A DNA stretch of 64,000 bases from Phragmites australis. Its lineage: Eukaryota; Streptophyta; Magnoliopsida; Poales; Poaceae. The stretch covers positions 5,396,501-5,460,500 of the forward strand of contig NC_084922.1 in the NCBI RefSeq assembly GCF_958298935.1. Direction: 5' to 3'. This document shows, in pieces, positions 12,891 through 25,562 of the stretch (positions are counted from its first letter, which is position 1; each line of letters starts with the position of its first letter). Below the pieces are notes generated by a model, which saw nothing but the letters and a program-made list of their open reading frames with translations, was not told the DNA's origin and made no database searches. Both the position numbers and the translations under genes were made by a program.

Positions 12891-15530
12891 ATGGGGATCA
12901 TGACAAAAGGCGTTGAAACTTCTGCACATGACATGCCGTCGGCTTCACTCAAACCTTCACCGAGAGTCGACTTCTCGGACGAGGGGTTCATGGCAACTTT
13001 ACCCCCTCGACCAATGACGATTCGGTAATTGATCAGGTGGACATCGATGAAGACCTAATCGGGATGACTCCAGCGATGAGGTAAGTCGCTTTATGGATCA
13101 ATGTGAAAAGGACTATGGCATCAAGTTCGAACTGCTCAGTTGCCAAGACGATTGCGAGAGCAACGTTCGCTGCAAGTCTGGGTCCTCCCTCGTAGCTTCC
13201 GACAACATGGAATGTCGAGATACCTATCCAGAGAATTCCAACAACAAATCTATGATGTATCTAGACTTCTCCTCTAGTGGAGATCACACTTGAGAAGTTT
13301 TTGTTACTGGAGACGGGGATGCCGACCTAGACAATCATGAGGACAACAATCTTGTTGACATGTGGTCTTCGGTCACTCTAGCTGCACGGGGGGGGGGGGG
13401 ACCCCCATATCCAGAACCCTAACATAGCGTAGATCCCAATGTCTCCTGATCATCAGTAGAGGGCTCAATGCTACAGATTTGCAACGACGTAGAGGCTCCT
13501 CCTTCTACAGGAGGTCCTCATGCAACCTCCTACTGCAGATTTGACAACCTCCATCAGTAAGGGCTGGATAAACTCGATGATCGGCATGCCTAAATAGGCT
13601 ATCACCCAGACCGAGAACTCCCATCTAGCCATCATCAAAATAGCTCTAACCGAGGGATGTTTCACAACAATCCTTCTAGTGGTGAATCGGATTCAGAGAG
13701 GTGTAATCCTCAGAATAAGACAACATGGGAAGATAACTAAATACCTAATCATCTTAGGACCTCACTGGTAAAATATCACCCCATCAATGATCTGTGTGAA
13801 GTTCTAATAGTGATGGCGCTCGAAGACCCCTGATGAGGAATCAACTGCGCCTCGACAGTCTAATCGGAGGGCATCCCGACACCACTCAAGCCGGGGATGA
13901 TCTTCGACCCCAGTGGGTAGAATGTATGGGGCCAGCTAGACCGAGCAAGGCGCCATTAATGGGTGATGTGCCTTCTCTATGGAACTACGGAAGATAAACT
14001 AGTCAGCTTGGTTCCACTCTAGGTCAATCGAGAAGTACAACAGGGTCACAAATCCCATTGAGTTCCTACAGATTTGCACTATGACCATCTAGGCGGTTTG
14101 AGGGGATGAGAAGGTAATGTCAAATTACCTCTCCACATCCCTTTAAGGGGCAGTTAGGATATGACTGACTAATCTATCACCAGGAATAATCTACTCATGG
14201 GTTCAGCTCTACGATCTTTCCTGAGCTAACTTTCAGGGTACGTACGTTCGCCCCAGCATGAAAAATGATCTCTTCTATTGTGAGGAGACAGAGAATGAAA
14301 CATTGCATGAGTTTGTGCGCCGCTTTAGCAATACCCAGAACAACATCCCCAAGATAAAAGACTATGATATCATCCAGAAATAGTCAAAGAACTCATGGAG
14401 ATCATTGATTAGGCAACCAAGGCTGAGGAGGAGCTCCTATTTGTCAAGGAGAAGGCCCAGGGCTCAAACGCCCCCAACCTAGGCTCAATAATAGTGTCGC
14501 AAAGAGCAAGTGCGAGAGGAACTCTAAGGAAGGTCAGGGCAAGAAAACCAAAATCATGAGGGCCAGGGAGGTAAGTGTTTTGGATCATCCTGGAGCAAGA
14601 GCTATACACTAGGTATTGGTGAACATGATGGAAAGCCTTGTGCGACCTCCACCAGAACGACAACCACAATCTCCACAAATGCCGCCTCTGGTAGAAGCTT
14701 ATCAAGGCCGAGATTGGCAAGGCTAAGGCCAAAGCGAAGAAGACCCAATTCGCAACCCAGAGTAGGGACTCTTGCTCCAACAGTAGTGAGGAAGACTCAG
14801 ACACAATGCCCTACCAGCCAGAAGAGAGGATCGTTGACCACATATTTGGCGATTCTGCATCTTACAAGTCCAAGCGACAGTACAGGACGATGGTTCGAGA
14901 AGTCTGAGCTACTATCCCCAATGGTCGCTAGGCTATCAAATGGTCGAACATCGAGATCTCCTTCAGCCAGGAAGACTAACCAGAGAACTTCGTACGACCA
15001 GGTCACTTCTCGATAGTGGTCGAGCCTACGATCAACAATTGCAAGATATCTCGAGTGCTTGTCAATGGAGGGAGATATCTGACCATCCTCTTCGCAGGTG
15101 CACTCGAAGTGATACAGATCTCCTGATCTACCATCAAGGTAGTTACGCGGCGTAGTACCCGGATCTTCGGCCACACCTATCGGCCGGATATTGCTTCACG
15201 TTACATTTGTGAAGCAGGACAACTTCCGAAGAGAGAAGATTCTATTCAATGTGGTCAACTTCAAGATGGTGTATAATGCCATCTTAGAACGACCAACTCT
15301 AGAAGATTCTATTCAATGTGGTCAACTTCGAGATGGTGTATAACGCCATCTTAGAACGACCAACTCTAACCAAGTTCATGGCTATCCCGCGAGAGACATT
15401 ACTTCCCGGAGTTGCCCTAAGGTGGGTCTCCACTACAGCAAGTAGAGTCTTGACATGGCATCTCAGCACCAACTCGGCAAGGAACCCAAGAGCTCAAGGA
15501 TCAAGGTGAACGAGAAGCCTGCACCATGAC
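12891..15530 (+). pseudogene. gag-protease remnant of gypsy copy 1
   Basis: A broken reading frame starts at the ATG of 12891 (MGIMTKGVETSAHDMPSASL), directly after the primer-binding site, and matches the start of copy 2 (58721 onward). A gag core remnant at about 14100-14400 contains LHEFVRRFSNTQNNIPKIKD. A retroviral-type protease region at about 15000-15130 reads TINNCKISRVLVNGG. Many stops and frameshifts interrupt it. At the protease active site the expected D-G is N-G (Asn codon at 15064-15066). A 67-bp unit is tandemly duplicated at 15234-15367. No polymerase domains follow. Confidence 0.8.
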
Positions 15531-16319
15531 CGCGACTGGAACACCTCAAGAAGCAAACCCAATAAATATAGGGGTCCAGTTCCACGACCCAGTTCAGAAC
15601 CAACATAATAGCACTACGCTATCCCCGAAGTATTAGGGTCCCTATGTATTGGTTTAATCTAGTCTGTGTCATTTAGGTTTAAGGTATTAAGATTAGTTCA
15701 TGGAACATCAATTAGCTCTATAAGTTCTAGGTGTAAATACTAAGAGTATCTTTATAATAATAAAGATCATATTACCTGGAAAGTCATTCGAATACCTTTT
15801 TTGCCTTATTTGTCTTCTCATGCATTCCCATGCCCAATAGCGGGGTAAGTCGCCAACCAGGTTCCTCATCCCACGCGTGCACTGAGGGTTGCGAAAAGCT
15901 TTTTCCCCAACTAAAAGGCAATATGAGTTCTCTTTGCTGTATTACATTATTCATTTAGACTGCCTACTCGGGAATCCTTCCTGAGTAGATAGTCAGGGGC
16001 TTAACAGGTACTTAGTACTGGAAACCGAAAAGGGCATATTGTGTACATTTTGAAAGGAAATTCCAATGAGAAAGGATGGATCATCACATTATTACTTTGG
16101 GGTTGCAAATAGATTCTTTAGCGCATTCCTCGAGTGCCCGGAGGCTATGACGTCTTCCACTCAAGCAAACCTAAGGCCGACTAGAATAAGCGCTCCGACT
16201 AGTAACTTGCGCGTTGTGAACTAATCAAAGGGAGAAGCCAGTAAGGTTACCACGATAAGGTCTAACAAGTTGCCGAGTTTTTATCACAGTTTGCAAAATA
16301 AGAGTTTCAAGACGATGGC
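15531..16319. other. Non-coding spacer between gag-protease and antisense gene
   Basis: No frame. It is shared with copy 2 (about 61600-62270), including the phrase AATAATAAAGATCATATT (about 15759), so it belongs to the element. Confidence 0.6.
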
Positions 16320-17351
16320 TCAAGCCCAAAGTCCATTGCATCTACATATATTTTTGCCAGCCCAAGCATCTCCTCCACCTTTTGGACCGAATCCTCCTTC
16401 ATCTCCCCCAGGAAATCTTCTTGAAGGACGCCAGTGTTGATGTTCTGGTAGTACGTCTTCAGTATAGAAAGCACATAGGTGACCGCCTCCCGCGCCTTGC
16501 CAGGCCTGGCTTGAGACGTGCTTAGCCACCTTCAACTGGAGGCCCCCACAGGACTATGAGCTTGGTCACCCGAGCAGCTAGTCTGGCGGCGACGGTGTCT
16601 CCCACGGGCTCCACCGGAATCTTGACTCTAGCAAGCGTCTCATGGAAAACATCAAGAGCCGCGATAAGCTATTACCGGGCAACATACATCTGGGCTCCCT
16701 CCTGAGCTAGGGCTTCAGGGGTCTTGGATAGCTCAGCCAGACCCTGAGTTCATAACGAGAAATGAAAGGGGTGGTGTGTCCAGATTGTCGAGGGCTTACC
16801 TTTCGATTGGCCCTCCAATTCTGCGCACACCTTCTCCTTCTCAGTAACCTCCTGGGAGAGTTGATGGTGCATCTCGTTGGCCTCCCTCTCAAGTTCAGCC
16901 ACTCGAGTGGTAGCTTGCTGGGTCTCACTATGGAACTTGTTCAACTGCGATAGGTACAACCACATAACATCATGTAAAATGCTTATCATAAAGGATATGA
17001 AAACAGCCTTAGGGTTGCGACCACCCGGGCCTTGGATGATTTCCCTCCAGGTCATGTCTCTAGACGACCCAAGCATCAGGTTCATGATTGCCCGGGGTGA
17101 CGGGACCTCTACTTCCCGACTTATGTCACCAGGGGCTCAGTGGTTCACTCCTACCTCCCTCAGAGGATGTGACGTCCATGATTTGAAGTGGTTTTGACTT
17201 AGGGGCTGGGTGCGACGCTTCGAGTATCCTGTAAAGAAGGAATTTGAAACTTGTACTCCTATTAACATGGGAAGGACGTCCATAGCGACGGTGCATATAT
17301 AGGCCACTTTACGCCCAGGGAAGGTTTCAGCGAGACAAGTATGGAGGCCGG
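16320..17351 (-). pseudogene. Antisense gene of gypsy copy 1, 3' part (coiled-coil exons)
   Basis: The minus strand has an exon-like coiled-coil segment (about 16970-16800: TQQATTRVAELEREANEMHH, then QLSQEVTEKEKVCAELEGQS) ending at a GT donor context, and a downstream segment near 16320-16460 reading KEDSVQKVEEMLGWAK. Copy 2 has the same parts in the same order (about 62990-62800 and 62536-62318). The gene runs opposite to gag, in the 3' half of the element. It is interrupted by the nested copia: its 5' part is at 24036-25562. Function is unknown; antisense extra ORFs have been described in Tat-lineage elements. Confidence 0.6.
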
Positions 17352-18929
17352 TGTAGCGAAAATGGCCCTATTAGGCCATGATTGTGATTTTGGTGATTAA
17401 TGACAACATAGTTAATGGGACTAACATGTTTGTCAAGAATATATGTAGTAGGTCTCATGGATGCAATACGTGAAGAAGCCACCGCAGTCAGGATAACGTT
17501 GGGCTGAATTATAGAAGTCCCAGGAGGATTTGCCATACTAGATGGTCTGGTACTATAGGTGTTGAACTCACCGAAGCATATTTGGCAAAGGGGAGAGGCC
17601 TGAAAACTTCACCAGAAGGTTCAGTAATCAGAGAAGATACACACCGGAGCATTTTGTCTAGAGAAGGTTGCAACCATTGAAGTTGAAGATCAATGCACCA
17701 GATGATCCGGTGATCAAAGTGTTGCAAACACTATACAATGTACAGTGCAAAGAGGTAGAACGAAGATCAACGCATTAGATGGTCCGGTGATGAAGGTTTG
17801 TAGACACCGGAGTATTATTTCCAGAGACGGTTGCATTAGCTCGGTTGACTGAAGTCAACTCACCGGATAGTGCGGTGATGAAGTGATGTGCATCGGATGC
17901 TTACACCGGAGCAATTTACACTGAGAAGAAGGAAAGGCTCAGATGGCTCAAGATAACTCACCGGATAGTTCAGCGATGGAGATGAAGTATACACCAGTGT
18001 GTCCGGTGTTCACAGAGGGTTGAGTGGGGCTACAACGGCTAGTTTATGAGAGTGTACTCACTGGATGATCCAGTGTTAGTACTATTATTCTTACCGGATC
18101 ATCCGGTGTCAACAACTTTTCTAAGCCGTTGGGTTAATGACTAGTGTGCAGGTTTGAGGCTATAAATACTGCTCCACTTAGTCATTTGAAGCTGTAGCAT
18201 GCTGCTAGAGTCCAGAGGAAGCTTATACACACTTGAGAAAACATCCAAGCCACCAAAGTGCTTAATATGGTTATCCAAGGCGATTAATTACAAGATTAGT
18301 GTGTGATTAGTGCTTATAGGCCTAGAGAGAGTGTTGCTAGGTGATTGCTACCTAGAGAGTGGATCAAGGAGTGATCCAACCTTGTACCAAGTGGTACACC
18401 AACACTTTAGAGTCTTGATGACCCACTGGTAAGCTTGTTGACCCTCCGACTTTGTGTGAAGTGATGGTAAGGAGATTGTGCTGGGATGCGGAGACCCTTG
18501 CCTTGGTGGCTCAAGCTTTGGAGTGATCACAGCGGTAATGAACCAGAAGAGATGCTAGTGGTGAGACCTTACCTTGGTGGCGTGGTGGCTCATTCGGGTG
18601 GAGGCCTTGTCTTTGTGACTTGGTGGCTCAAGAGTTATGACCAGGAGCATGTTCTTTGTGGAGCTCTAACATGGACTAAGGGTGGCATTCATGCCATCGA
18701 TACCACAGAAAAAATCCAATGCCAAGTTTGCTCTCTCAACCTTATTTTCATTTTTGCATTTACATTCTTGCAATTTACCTTCTTGAATAAGTTGGAGAAG
18801 ACACACTAGATAAACCAAGAGCACATCTAGATAAATATTGATATATGTTTATCTTGTATTGTGTTTGGAGCCAAAATAGTCCTAAGTGTCCTAATTCACC
18901 CCTCTTTTCGGACGTCATCGATCCCTTCA
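17352..18929 (+). repeat. Left LTR of nested copia
   Basis: Carries a degenerate array of short palindromes of the form CACCGGAT-N2-TCCGGTG between about 17530 and 18115. A TATA-like CTATAAATACTG lies at about 18161, so transcription probably starts shortly after. It ends CCCTTCA just before the primer-binding site. Confidence 0.9.
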
Positions 18930-19089
18930 ATTGTTATCAGAGCTAGGGCTCACATATAGCTCTTCAATTTATGTTAGAGTTTCATATCTTTCTTAAGGTT
19001 TTGCCAATTCAAGTGGCATTTGAGCTTTAGTCTCATTGTGATCGGTTAGGCTTCACCGTCTAGTGAGTTGTGACATTCAGGGTTGAGTT

Positions 19090-21037
19090 GGATTCCCATA
19101 GTGCTCCAGTTTTCGATGGCACCAACTTTTCTCGGTGAAAAATTCTAATAGCTTGTTATTTGCAAGCCCGATAGTTGGATGTTTGGAGAGTCACCGAAGA
19201 AGGGATGAGATCTCTCATCACCAATAAGGAGAGGCAGTTAGATATATTTGCTAAGAGTATCCTTTTATCATCTATATGTGTTGATGCATTTAATCGTGTT
19301 TGTTCTCTCACCAATGCACATGATATTTGTACTAGTCTCATTAAAATACATGAAGGCACAAAGAATATGTGTAATAAGTAATACCATGTGCTTGTTACTA
19401 AGCTTAATGACATCAAGCAACTGCCCCATGAAAGTGCTAATGATATGTATTCTCGTTTGAACATTTTTGTTAATGAGATCAATGGGTTAAGTTTGATGCC
19501 AATTGAAAATGAACAAGTGGTGATAATAATACTTCAATCTCTTCTTCCGAAGTACAAGTTGATAGTCTCCACAATCTATGACAACAATGATATCAAGAAG
19601 ATGACTCCAAGTCAAGTGCTCGGCAAGATCATCGCCCATGAGATGACAATTAATATGAGGGTGGAAGCTTCTTCTTCATCTGACACCAAGAACCTTACTC
19701 TCACAAGCAAGCTCAATACCAACACATGAAGGTAAGGATGAGGAGAAAAGAGCAAGAGTCAAGCTCGAGTGAAGATGATGGTGATCAAGATGAAGAGAGC
19801 TATGAAGAGAGTTGTAAAGAGGATGACTAAAGCACATCAAGTGATGAAGAAATTGATCCTAAGATGGTTAAGCTCTTATCAAAGTTTGAGAAAAATATGA
19901 AGATGATAAATGCCAAGGTTGATCATCCTATCTCTATTGAAGACTTGGTCAACATAATTGATCACATCAAGAATGAGAAGAAGAACAAGATCAAGAAGAG
20001 GGAGACAAGGGGAAGAGCTAAGGCATTCGCAAGCATAGGGAGATGGGTGAGCGACGATGAAGCGTCAAGCTCATGTGATGAAAGCTTCACCATCCTCCTC
20101 TTCAAGAAAAGCTCTTCCTCAAGGTCGTCATCACACAAGTCGTCATTGCGCAAGCCATCTCACAAGTACCTCATGATCAAAGGTATGAATAGTGATGTAA
20201 GTGATGATAAATTTAATGAGGATTCTCCTTTCTATGATAAACTCTTTTATTTGATCATTGATCAATAAGTGACCCTTAAGAAATAATCAAAAGAGTTTAA
20301 GAAATTCAATGCACTTTATGACATTCATGCTACCTTTTGTTTCTAATTGCGGACAATTATTATGCAAATCCAATTTTCTAAACAAGGAGCATGAAGAGCT
20401 TATAGATAAATTTGAGTGCATTGAATCTCAAACTAAGGTCCCTTTGATGTAATCTATCTCTCTATTTAATTACAATCATAAGGTAGATGCTTTCATTTAT
20501 TGTGATGATTTAATCGCTTTATCATGCTCACCCTTTTGCAATGAGAACTACATTGAGAATGTTTTTATAGAAACATCTAATGACCTCATTGCACAAGAGA
20601 ATGATGAGCTTAAGTAAGAAGTGAAGAAGCTCAAGATGGACTTAACAAGATTAAAGGGCAAAAAACGTGTCCAACCTCCTTAAGATAACCGTGCTTTCAT
20701 GGTAAAGAAGTTTGCGAAGGGGTCCGTCGTGACATGCTTCAAATGCCATCAAGAAGGCTACAAGTCCTTTTAATGCAAACAAGTGAAGAAGGAGACCAAG
20801 AAGAAGAAGAAGATGGCAAACCTCTCCAACAAGACCTCCAACCTCTACATCAAGCCCAACTACAAGATCAGGACTAAGAACAACCACTACAAACTTAAAA
20901 AGAAGGACAACAGCAAGGTGGTTGCACACATGATTGGGAGAAAGGACCGGACGTTGAACCAACTTATTTGGGTGCATAAGGAAGTCATCACCAACATGAA
21001 GAGGCCCCAATCGGTTTGGGTTCGAAAGAAGACTTGA
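19090..21037 (+). pseudogene. Degenerate copia gag (nested element)
   Basis: The frame starts with APVFDGTNFSR (about 19100), the usual beginning of copia gag, and continues through LPHESANDMYSRLNIFVNEI and MTPSQVLGKIIAHEMTINMR (UBN2-type gag). An acidic/Ser-rich linker (19864-20268) follows, then a CCHC knuckle at about 20733 reading CFKCHQEGYKS, where the zinc-binding His is Tyr and a stop precedes the last Cys. The end is a Lys-rich tail closing VWVRKKT-stop at about 21037. Several stops and frameshifts make it non-functional as it stands. No pol follows. Confidence 0.82.
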
Positions 21038-21739
21038 AGCCCGAAGAGGCTATGTGAATTTGGAGGCTTGTCTAACAAAATGAAGTGAAGATTCAAGCAA
21101 ATAAGCAAACTATACAAGATGGACGTATTGATGAAGATCATAATCATCACATACCCAAATCCCCTTTCAAAGTTAAAAGAGGTAAAATGTTAGCTAGACT
21201 TATATTCATGCATTTTGTTTTTTGCTTCTAGCTTATTTACCTCGTCTAGGATTGTATATGCTTATTTCAATTTATTGCAATGCGTAGTGTAGATTTTTAT
21301 ATGGCAGGTTTCTTGTGTTTATCTCTAACCCATGAGCAACCTATATGGTTTATTAGTTGTAGGTTCATTTCATGGTACTAGTTTTTATATTTGGTATCTT
21401 TTATATGCCATAATCCAATCTATAGGATAAATCCCTATTATTATCGATAATAAGTGCATATATACACCTCACAAGTATTCAACATTGGTATGTATATAGT
21501 TAGGAGGAGTATATCCTATAGGTTGTGATTTTAAGACTAACATGTGTTGCTAGTAGTATCTTTTGTAGTCTCATGGAGCAATCAACATGTCTCCGGAGGT
21601 ATGCAATGCTTAAATATTTTAATTGGTATCATTGTCAAATCTTTTATTTATTTAAACTACCTCCATGCATAATATAGCTTAAACTTACTATCTTGACTTA
21701 TTGTCTAGTTATGTATATATTTCTTTCTCATTATATATA
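21038..21739 (+). other. Non-coding 3' internal region of nested copia
   Basis: AT-rich, no frame. It continues after the MITE (21880-22448) to the polypurine tract. Confidence 0.6.
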
Positions 21740-21879
21740 GGGACAATTGCAAAGAAACCACTACTCCTGGTGTTATTGCAAGCTTGCCACTAGAAAATTG
21801 CAAAAATACTATTAAAACTATCATTCGAGTGGTATCCTTGCAAAAAATAAAAAACCAGGGTGGCATTTGCAAATGCCCC
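21740..21879. mobile_element. Small MITE with 9-bp target duplication (Mutator-type size)
   Basis: Terminal inverted repeats GGGACAATTGCAAA (left) and GGGGCATTTGCAAA (reverse complement of the right end), continuing to CTCCTGG / CACCCTGG, flank 140 bp. The 9-mer TTATATATA stands on both sides (21731-21739 and 21880-21888). A 9-bp duplication is the Mutator signature, but the AT repeat makes it weaker evidence. It sits in the non-coding part of the nested copia, giving a three-level nest. Confidence 0.72.
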
Positions 21880-22448
21880 TTATATATATGCACACATATA
21901 AACGGAGTTTAGACTATATTATATGAGTTTCAGAAATTATGATTCATGTGTGCTTCCATAGCCTACAATTGGTATCATTCATTTGTAGTGATATCCATAC
22001 AATTAGTATCTTTTTATTAGATCATGATTTGTGAAGCTCTCTCCCATGTGTTCTAATGTTTTTCCCTTGAGTTCAATATGTGTTTATAGCCTTTTTTGGG
22101 AGATTGTTGACAAAGGAGGAGAAGTTTGATGACCAAAGCAAGATGAAAAATGCGAGAAGATTGTAGCATTAAGCAAGATATCTAGGGATTCTGAAGTTGA
22201 TAAAGGGAGAGAAGAAAAGATGCTAGGCGCCTAAATTGACAAAAGAGAAGCTCTTGCATAAGTCATTCAAGGGAGATAGTGGCAATGGAGAAAGGGAGAG
22301 CCACAACAAAGGGGACTAAGTGGTAAGAATATGCATCTAAGCAATGTGGTAAGACTTTGTGCTCGCTTATGATCTTTACATTTGGTATCATTTATTATTT
22401 GCTACTTACTTTGGTTGTGTTATCATCAACCACCAAAAATGGGGAGAT

Positions 22449-24035
22449 TATAGCGAAAATGGCTCCATTAAGCTATGATTGTGATTTTGGTGATTAGTGA
22501 CAATATAGTCAATGGGACTAACATGTTTGTCAAGAATATATGTTAGTAGGTCTCATGGATGCAATACATGAAAAAGTCAACACAGCCGGGACAAAGTTGG
22601 ACTGAATTGGAGAAGTCCCAGGAAGATTTGCCTCACCGGATGGTCTGGTGGTCTGGTTGTTGATCTCATCGAAGCATATTTAGCAAAGGAGAGAGAGGTC
22701 TGAAGACCTCACCAGAAGGTCCGGTGATCAGAGAAGATACACACCGGAGCATTTTGTCCAAAAAAGATTGCAGCCATTGAAGTTGAAGATCAAATCACCG
22801 GATGGTCTGGTGATCAAAGTGTTGCACACACCGGACAATGAACAATAAAAATAGGTAGAACAAAGATCAACGTATCGGATGGTCCGATGATGAAGGTTGT
22901 GCATACTGGAGCATTATTTTCAGAGAGGATTGCATTGGCTGGGTTGGCTGAAGTCAACTCATCGGATAGTCCGGTGATGAAGTGATGTGCACTGGATGCT
23001 TACACCAAAGCATTACACCGAGAAGAAAGAAAGGCTCGGATGGCTCAGGATAACTCACCGGATAGTCCGGTGATAGAGATGAAGTATATACCAGTGTGTC
23101 CGACGTTCATAGAGACTTGAGTGGGGTTCAACGGCTAATTTGTGAGAGTGTACTCACGGATGATTTGGTGTTAGTACTATTGTTCTCACCAGATCATCCG
23201 GTGTCAACAACTTTTCTGAATCATTAGGTTAACAGCTAGTGCGCGGGTTTGAGGCTATAAATACTCCTCCACTCAATGGCATGCTGCTGGAGTCTAGAGA
23301 AAACTCACACACACTTGAGAAGACATCCAAGCCATCAAAGTGCTTAATGTGATCATCCAAGGTGATTAAGCATAAGATTAATGAGTGATTAGTACTTATA
23401 GGCCTAGAGAGAGTGTTGCTAGGTGATTGCTACCTAGAGAGTGGATCAAGGAGTGATCCAACCTTGTACCAAATGGTACGTCAATACTTTAGAGTCTTGA
23501 TGACTCACCGGCAAGCTTGTTGACCCTCCGACTTGGTGTGGAGAGACGTCAAGGCAATTGTGCGGGGACGCGGAGACCCTTGCCTTGGTGTCTCAAGCTC
23601 CGAAGTGATCGTGGCAGTAAGGAACCGAAAGAGAGGCTAGTGGTAACACCTTGTCTTTGTGGCTTGGTGGCTCATTCGGGTGGAGGCCTTGTCTTTATGA
23701 CTTGGTGGTTTAAGAGTCGTGACTGGGTGCCGACCGGTAGCATATCCTTTGTGGAGCTCCAACGTGGACTAGGGGTGGCATTTATGCCATCTATACCATG
23801 AAAAAAATCATTGTGCCGAGTTTGCTCTCTCTACCTTATTTATGTTTCCGCATTTACATTCTTACAATTTACTAGATAGGTTGCAAGTGTTTTAATCGGT
23901 AGAGTAGACATACTAGATAAACCTAGAGCACATCTAGATAAAAATTGATATAGGATTATCTTGTGTTATTTTTGGATCTGAAATAGTTATAAGTGTCCTA
24001 ATTCACCCCCTCTTAGGACATCACCGATCCCTTCA
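22449..24035 (+). repeat. Right LTR of nested copia
   Basis: Alignable with 17352-18929 end to end, about 85-90 % by eye, with the same CCGG palindrome array (about 22630-23205) and a CTATAAATACTCC TATA-like site near 23254. The first dinucleotide is TA rather than TG. Confidence 0.9.
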
Positions 24036-25562
24036 GCTGGCCTCTTGGATTGCTTCTGAGGGCTGCCTCCCCCTACCTTCAGCGTAGGCAAGGTGATCAC
24101 GTTGGCTAATGCACCAGCACTAAAGATCGCCTTTCCATGATTCTGGTCTAACACCTAATGCTCCAAGTGTTGGTGTCGAGGTCAGATCCTCAATGGTTGT
24201 AGTCGGGGTCAGGTCCTTGGCGACCGAGGTCGATGTGGAACTATAGGAATCAGACTCAAGGCTCGGATTTCAAGGGCATCAAACAAAGCTGGGGTTGAGG
24301 AGTTGGATACCATTAGAGGCGGTGGCGTGGGGTCGCTAATCGGCGAGCCATGACCTGCCAAGTAGTTGTCCTCTTTCGGTGCTTCGCTGCTGGAGGACAA
24401 GGCTGGTGATATAACACTGTAACCCCCCCCCCCCTCCTACTTGGGCCTATAATACTTGTGATTCAGACCTCGTCTTAGTCCTCGTCCTGAACGCCCACTT
24501 TCTCAGCCTTTAGGTCAGGTCGATCGTGTCCAGGAAGCTTTACGGTTCATGTCAGCCACTACCATGGGTTATGACATCTAGAAAAGAAGATTAAATAAGA
24601 AAATGAGAAGGCTTATGAGACTTATCGACAAGACCCTAGATCGAATATCAGCCTCCATCCCTATGATTGGGATTGGGACATTCTTGCGATCAGGCTCGGG
24701 GGCTGAGTCAAATAGGAACTTGGTCCTCTGCTCCACCACCTTTGATAGGAAATCTGTGGATGAAAAAAGACTCATAAGAGACAAGCCCACAACTTTCCTA
24801 GTAGCTACTCGGGATAAGGTGGTACTTGTCTCACTTTCTCGTGTCGGTCCTCTACTACCGTAAACTCCCAACCACCAGAGATCCTCGACCTCAGTGGGCT
24901 CAAGCAGTGCTTGATAAAGTCCTTTGCGATGTCGTACGCCATCAACCCCTACTCCTTCAGCTCCCAGATCTCTGTAATAAGAGTCCAGTGGAAAGTGGTC
25001 TCCCTCGGTTCCTCTGTCCACAGCTACCTTAGCAACAGCGTGAGACCCCTATATGAAAGTTCAGGAGGGCTAGGTTGGCAATAGAACCATTTCTTGTGCC
25101 ATCCCGATCAGGAACTCTTAGTGGAGAAGTCAATGTACTTCGCTGATTGCTCTTCTTTTAGGAGAAATCCGGTGCCACAGGCAACCTTGCCCAAAAATCT
25201 CTTCAGGAGGTAGAAGTACATTAAGAGGTCGACGAATGGGCGCTCTCCCATGATGGCATCACACAAGTGTGCGAAGACGCTGAGCATGACAATGGAGTTA
25301 GGGTTGATGTGGATAGGTTCAAGGCTGTAAAAACTAAGCACTTGAAGGAAGAAGCTGGAAGGGGGAAATAGAAACCACAACGGAAGAAATCAAGGAAGAC
25401 AACTGCTAGTGCGTAGGTGATTAAGGCATGTGAGGGGATGACCTTGTCATGCTCCGCCCAGACCAGAACCTCCTCTGAGACCTCGGATTCAGGCCAAGGT
25501 AGGATCACAGTCGGCGCAATGCAGGAGAAGAAATCTCCATCCTCTCAGTCTTCTTGCAGTCC
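24036..25562 (-). pseudogene. Antisense gene of gypsy copy 1, 5' part (PF04195-like)
   Basis: On the minus strand, broken frames from about 25562 read LPASSFFLQVLSFYSLEP-like sequence, then HINPNSIVMLSVFAHLCDAI, and end RFLGKVACGTGFLLKEEQS. The pattern (a final frame of FY-L, NPN/TPN, H-LC, GGxGFxL) is what I know as 'putative gypsy-type transposon' (PF04195), commonly annotated in grass genomes. Further frames at 25021-24578 lie upstream of a splice-like site. The rest of the gene is at 16320-17351, beyond the nested copia. The function of this family is unknown. Frameshifts and stops are present. Confidence 0.6.

Larger units (their letters stand above)
17352..24035 (+). mobile_element. Gag-only SIRE-like Ty1/copia retrotransposon nested in gypsy copy 1
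   Basis: LTRs at 17352-18929 and 22449-24035 (about 1.58 kb each) start TGTAGCGAAAATGG / TATAGCGAAAATGG and end CCCTTCA. The flanks GCCGG (17347-17351) and GCTGG (24036-24040) are a 5-bp target duplication with one change. A primer-binding site TTGTTATCAGAGCT (18931-18944) resembles the initiator-Met type, and a polypurine tract AAAAATGGGGAGAT precedes the right LTR, as in SIRE-lineage copias. The internal 3.5 kb holds gag (about 19090-21037) and then non-coding sequence; no protease, integrase, reverse transcriptase or RNase H is visible. Orientation is the same as its host. Confidence 0.92.

Noticed and set aside
14409..15174. Minus-strand frames of 125-131 codons in gypsy copy 1
   Set aside because: Opposite the gag-protease remnant, whose plus-strand translation matches known motifs and copy 2.
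17530..18115. Repeated CCGG units considered as a CRISPR-like array
   Set aside because: Irregular spacing and imperfect units inside a retrotransposon LTR in a plant genome; no spacers, no cas genes.
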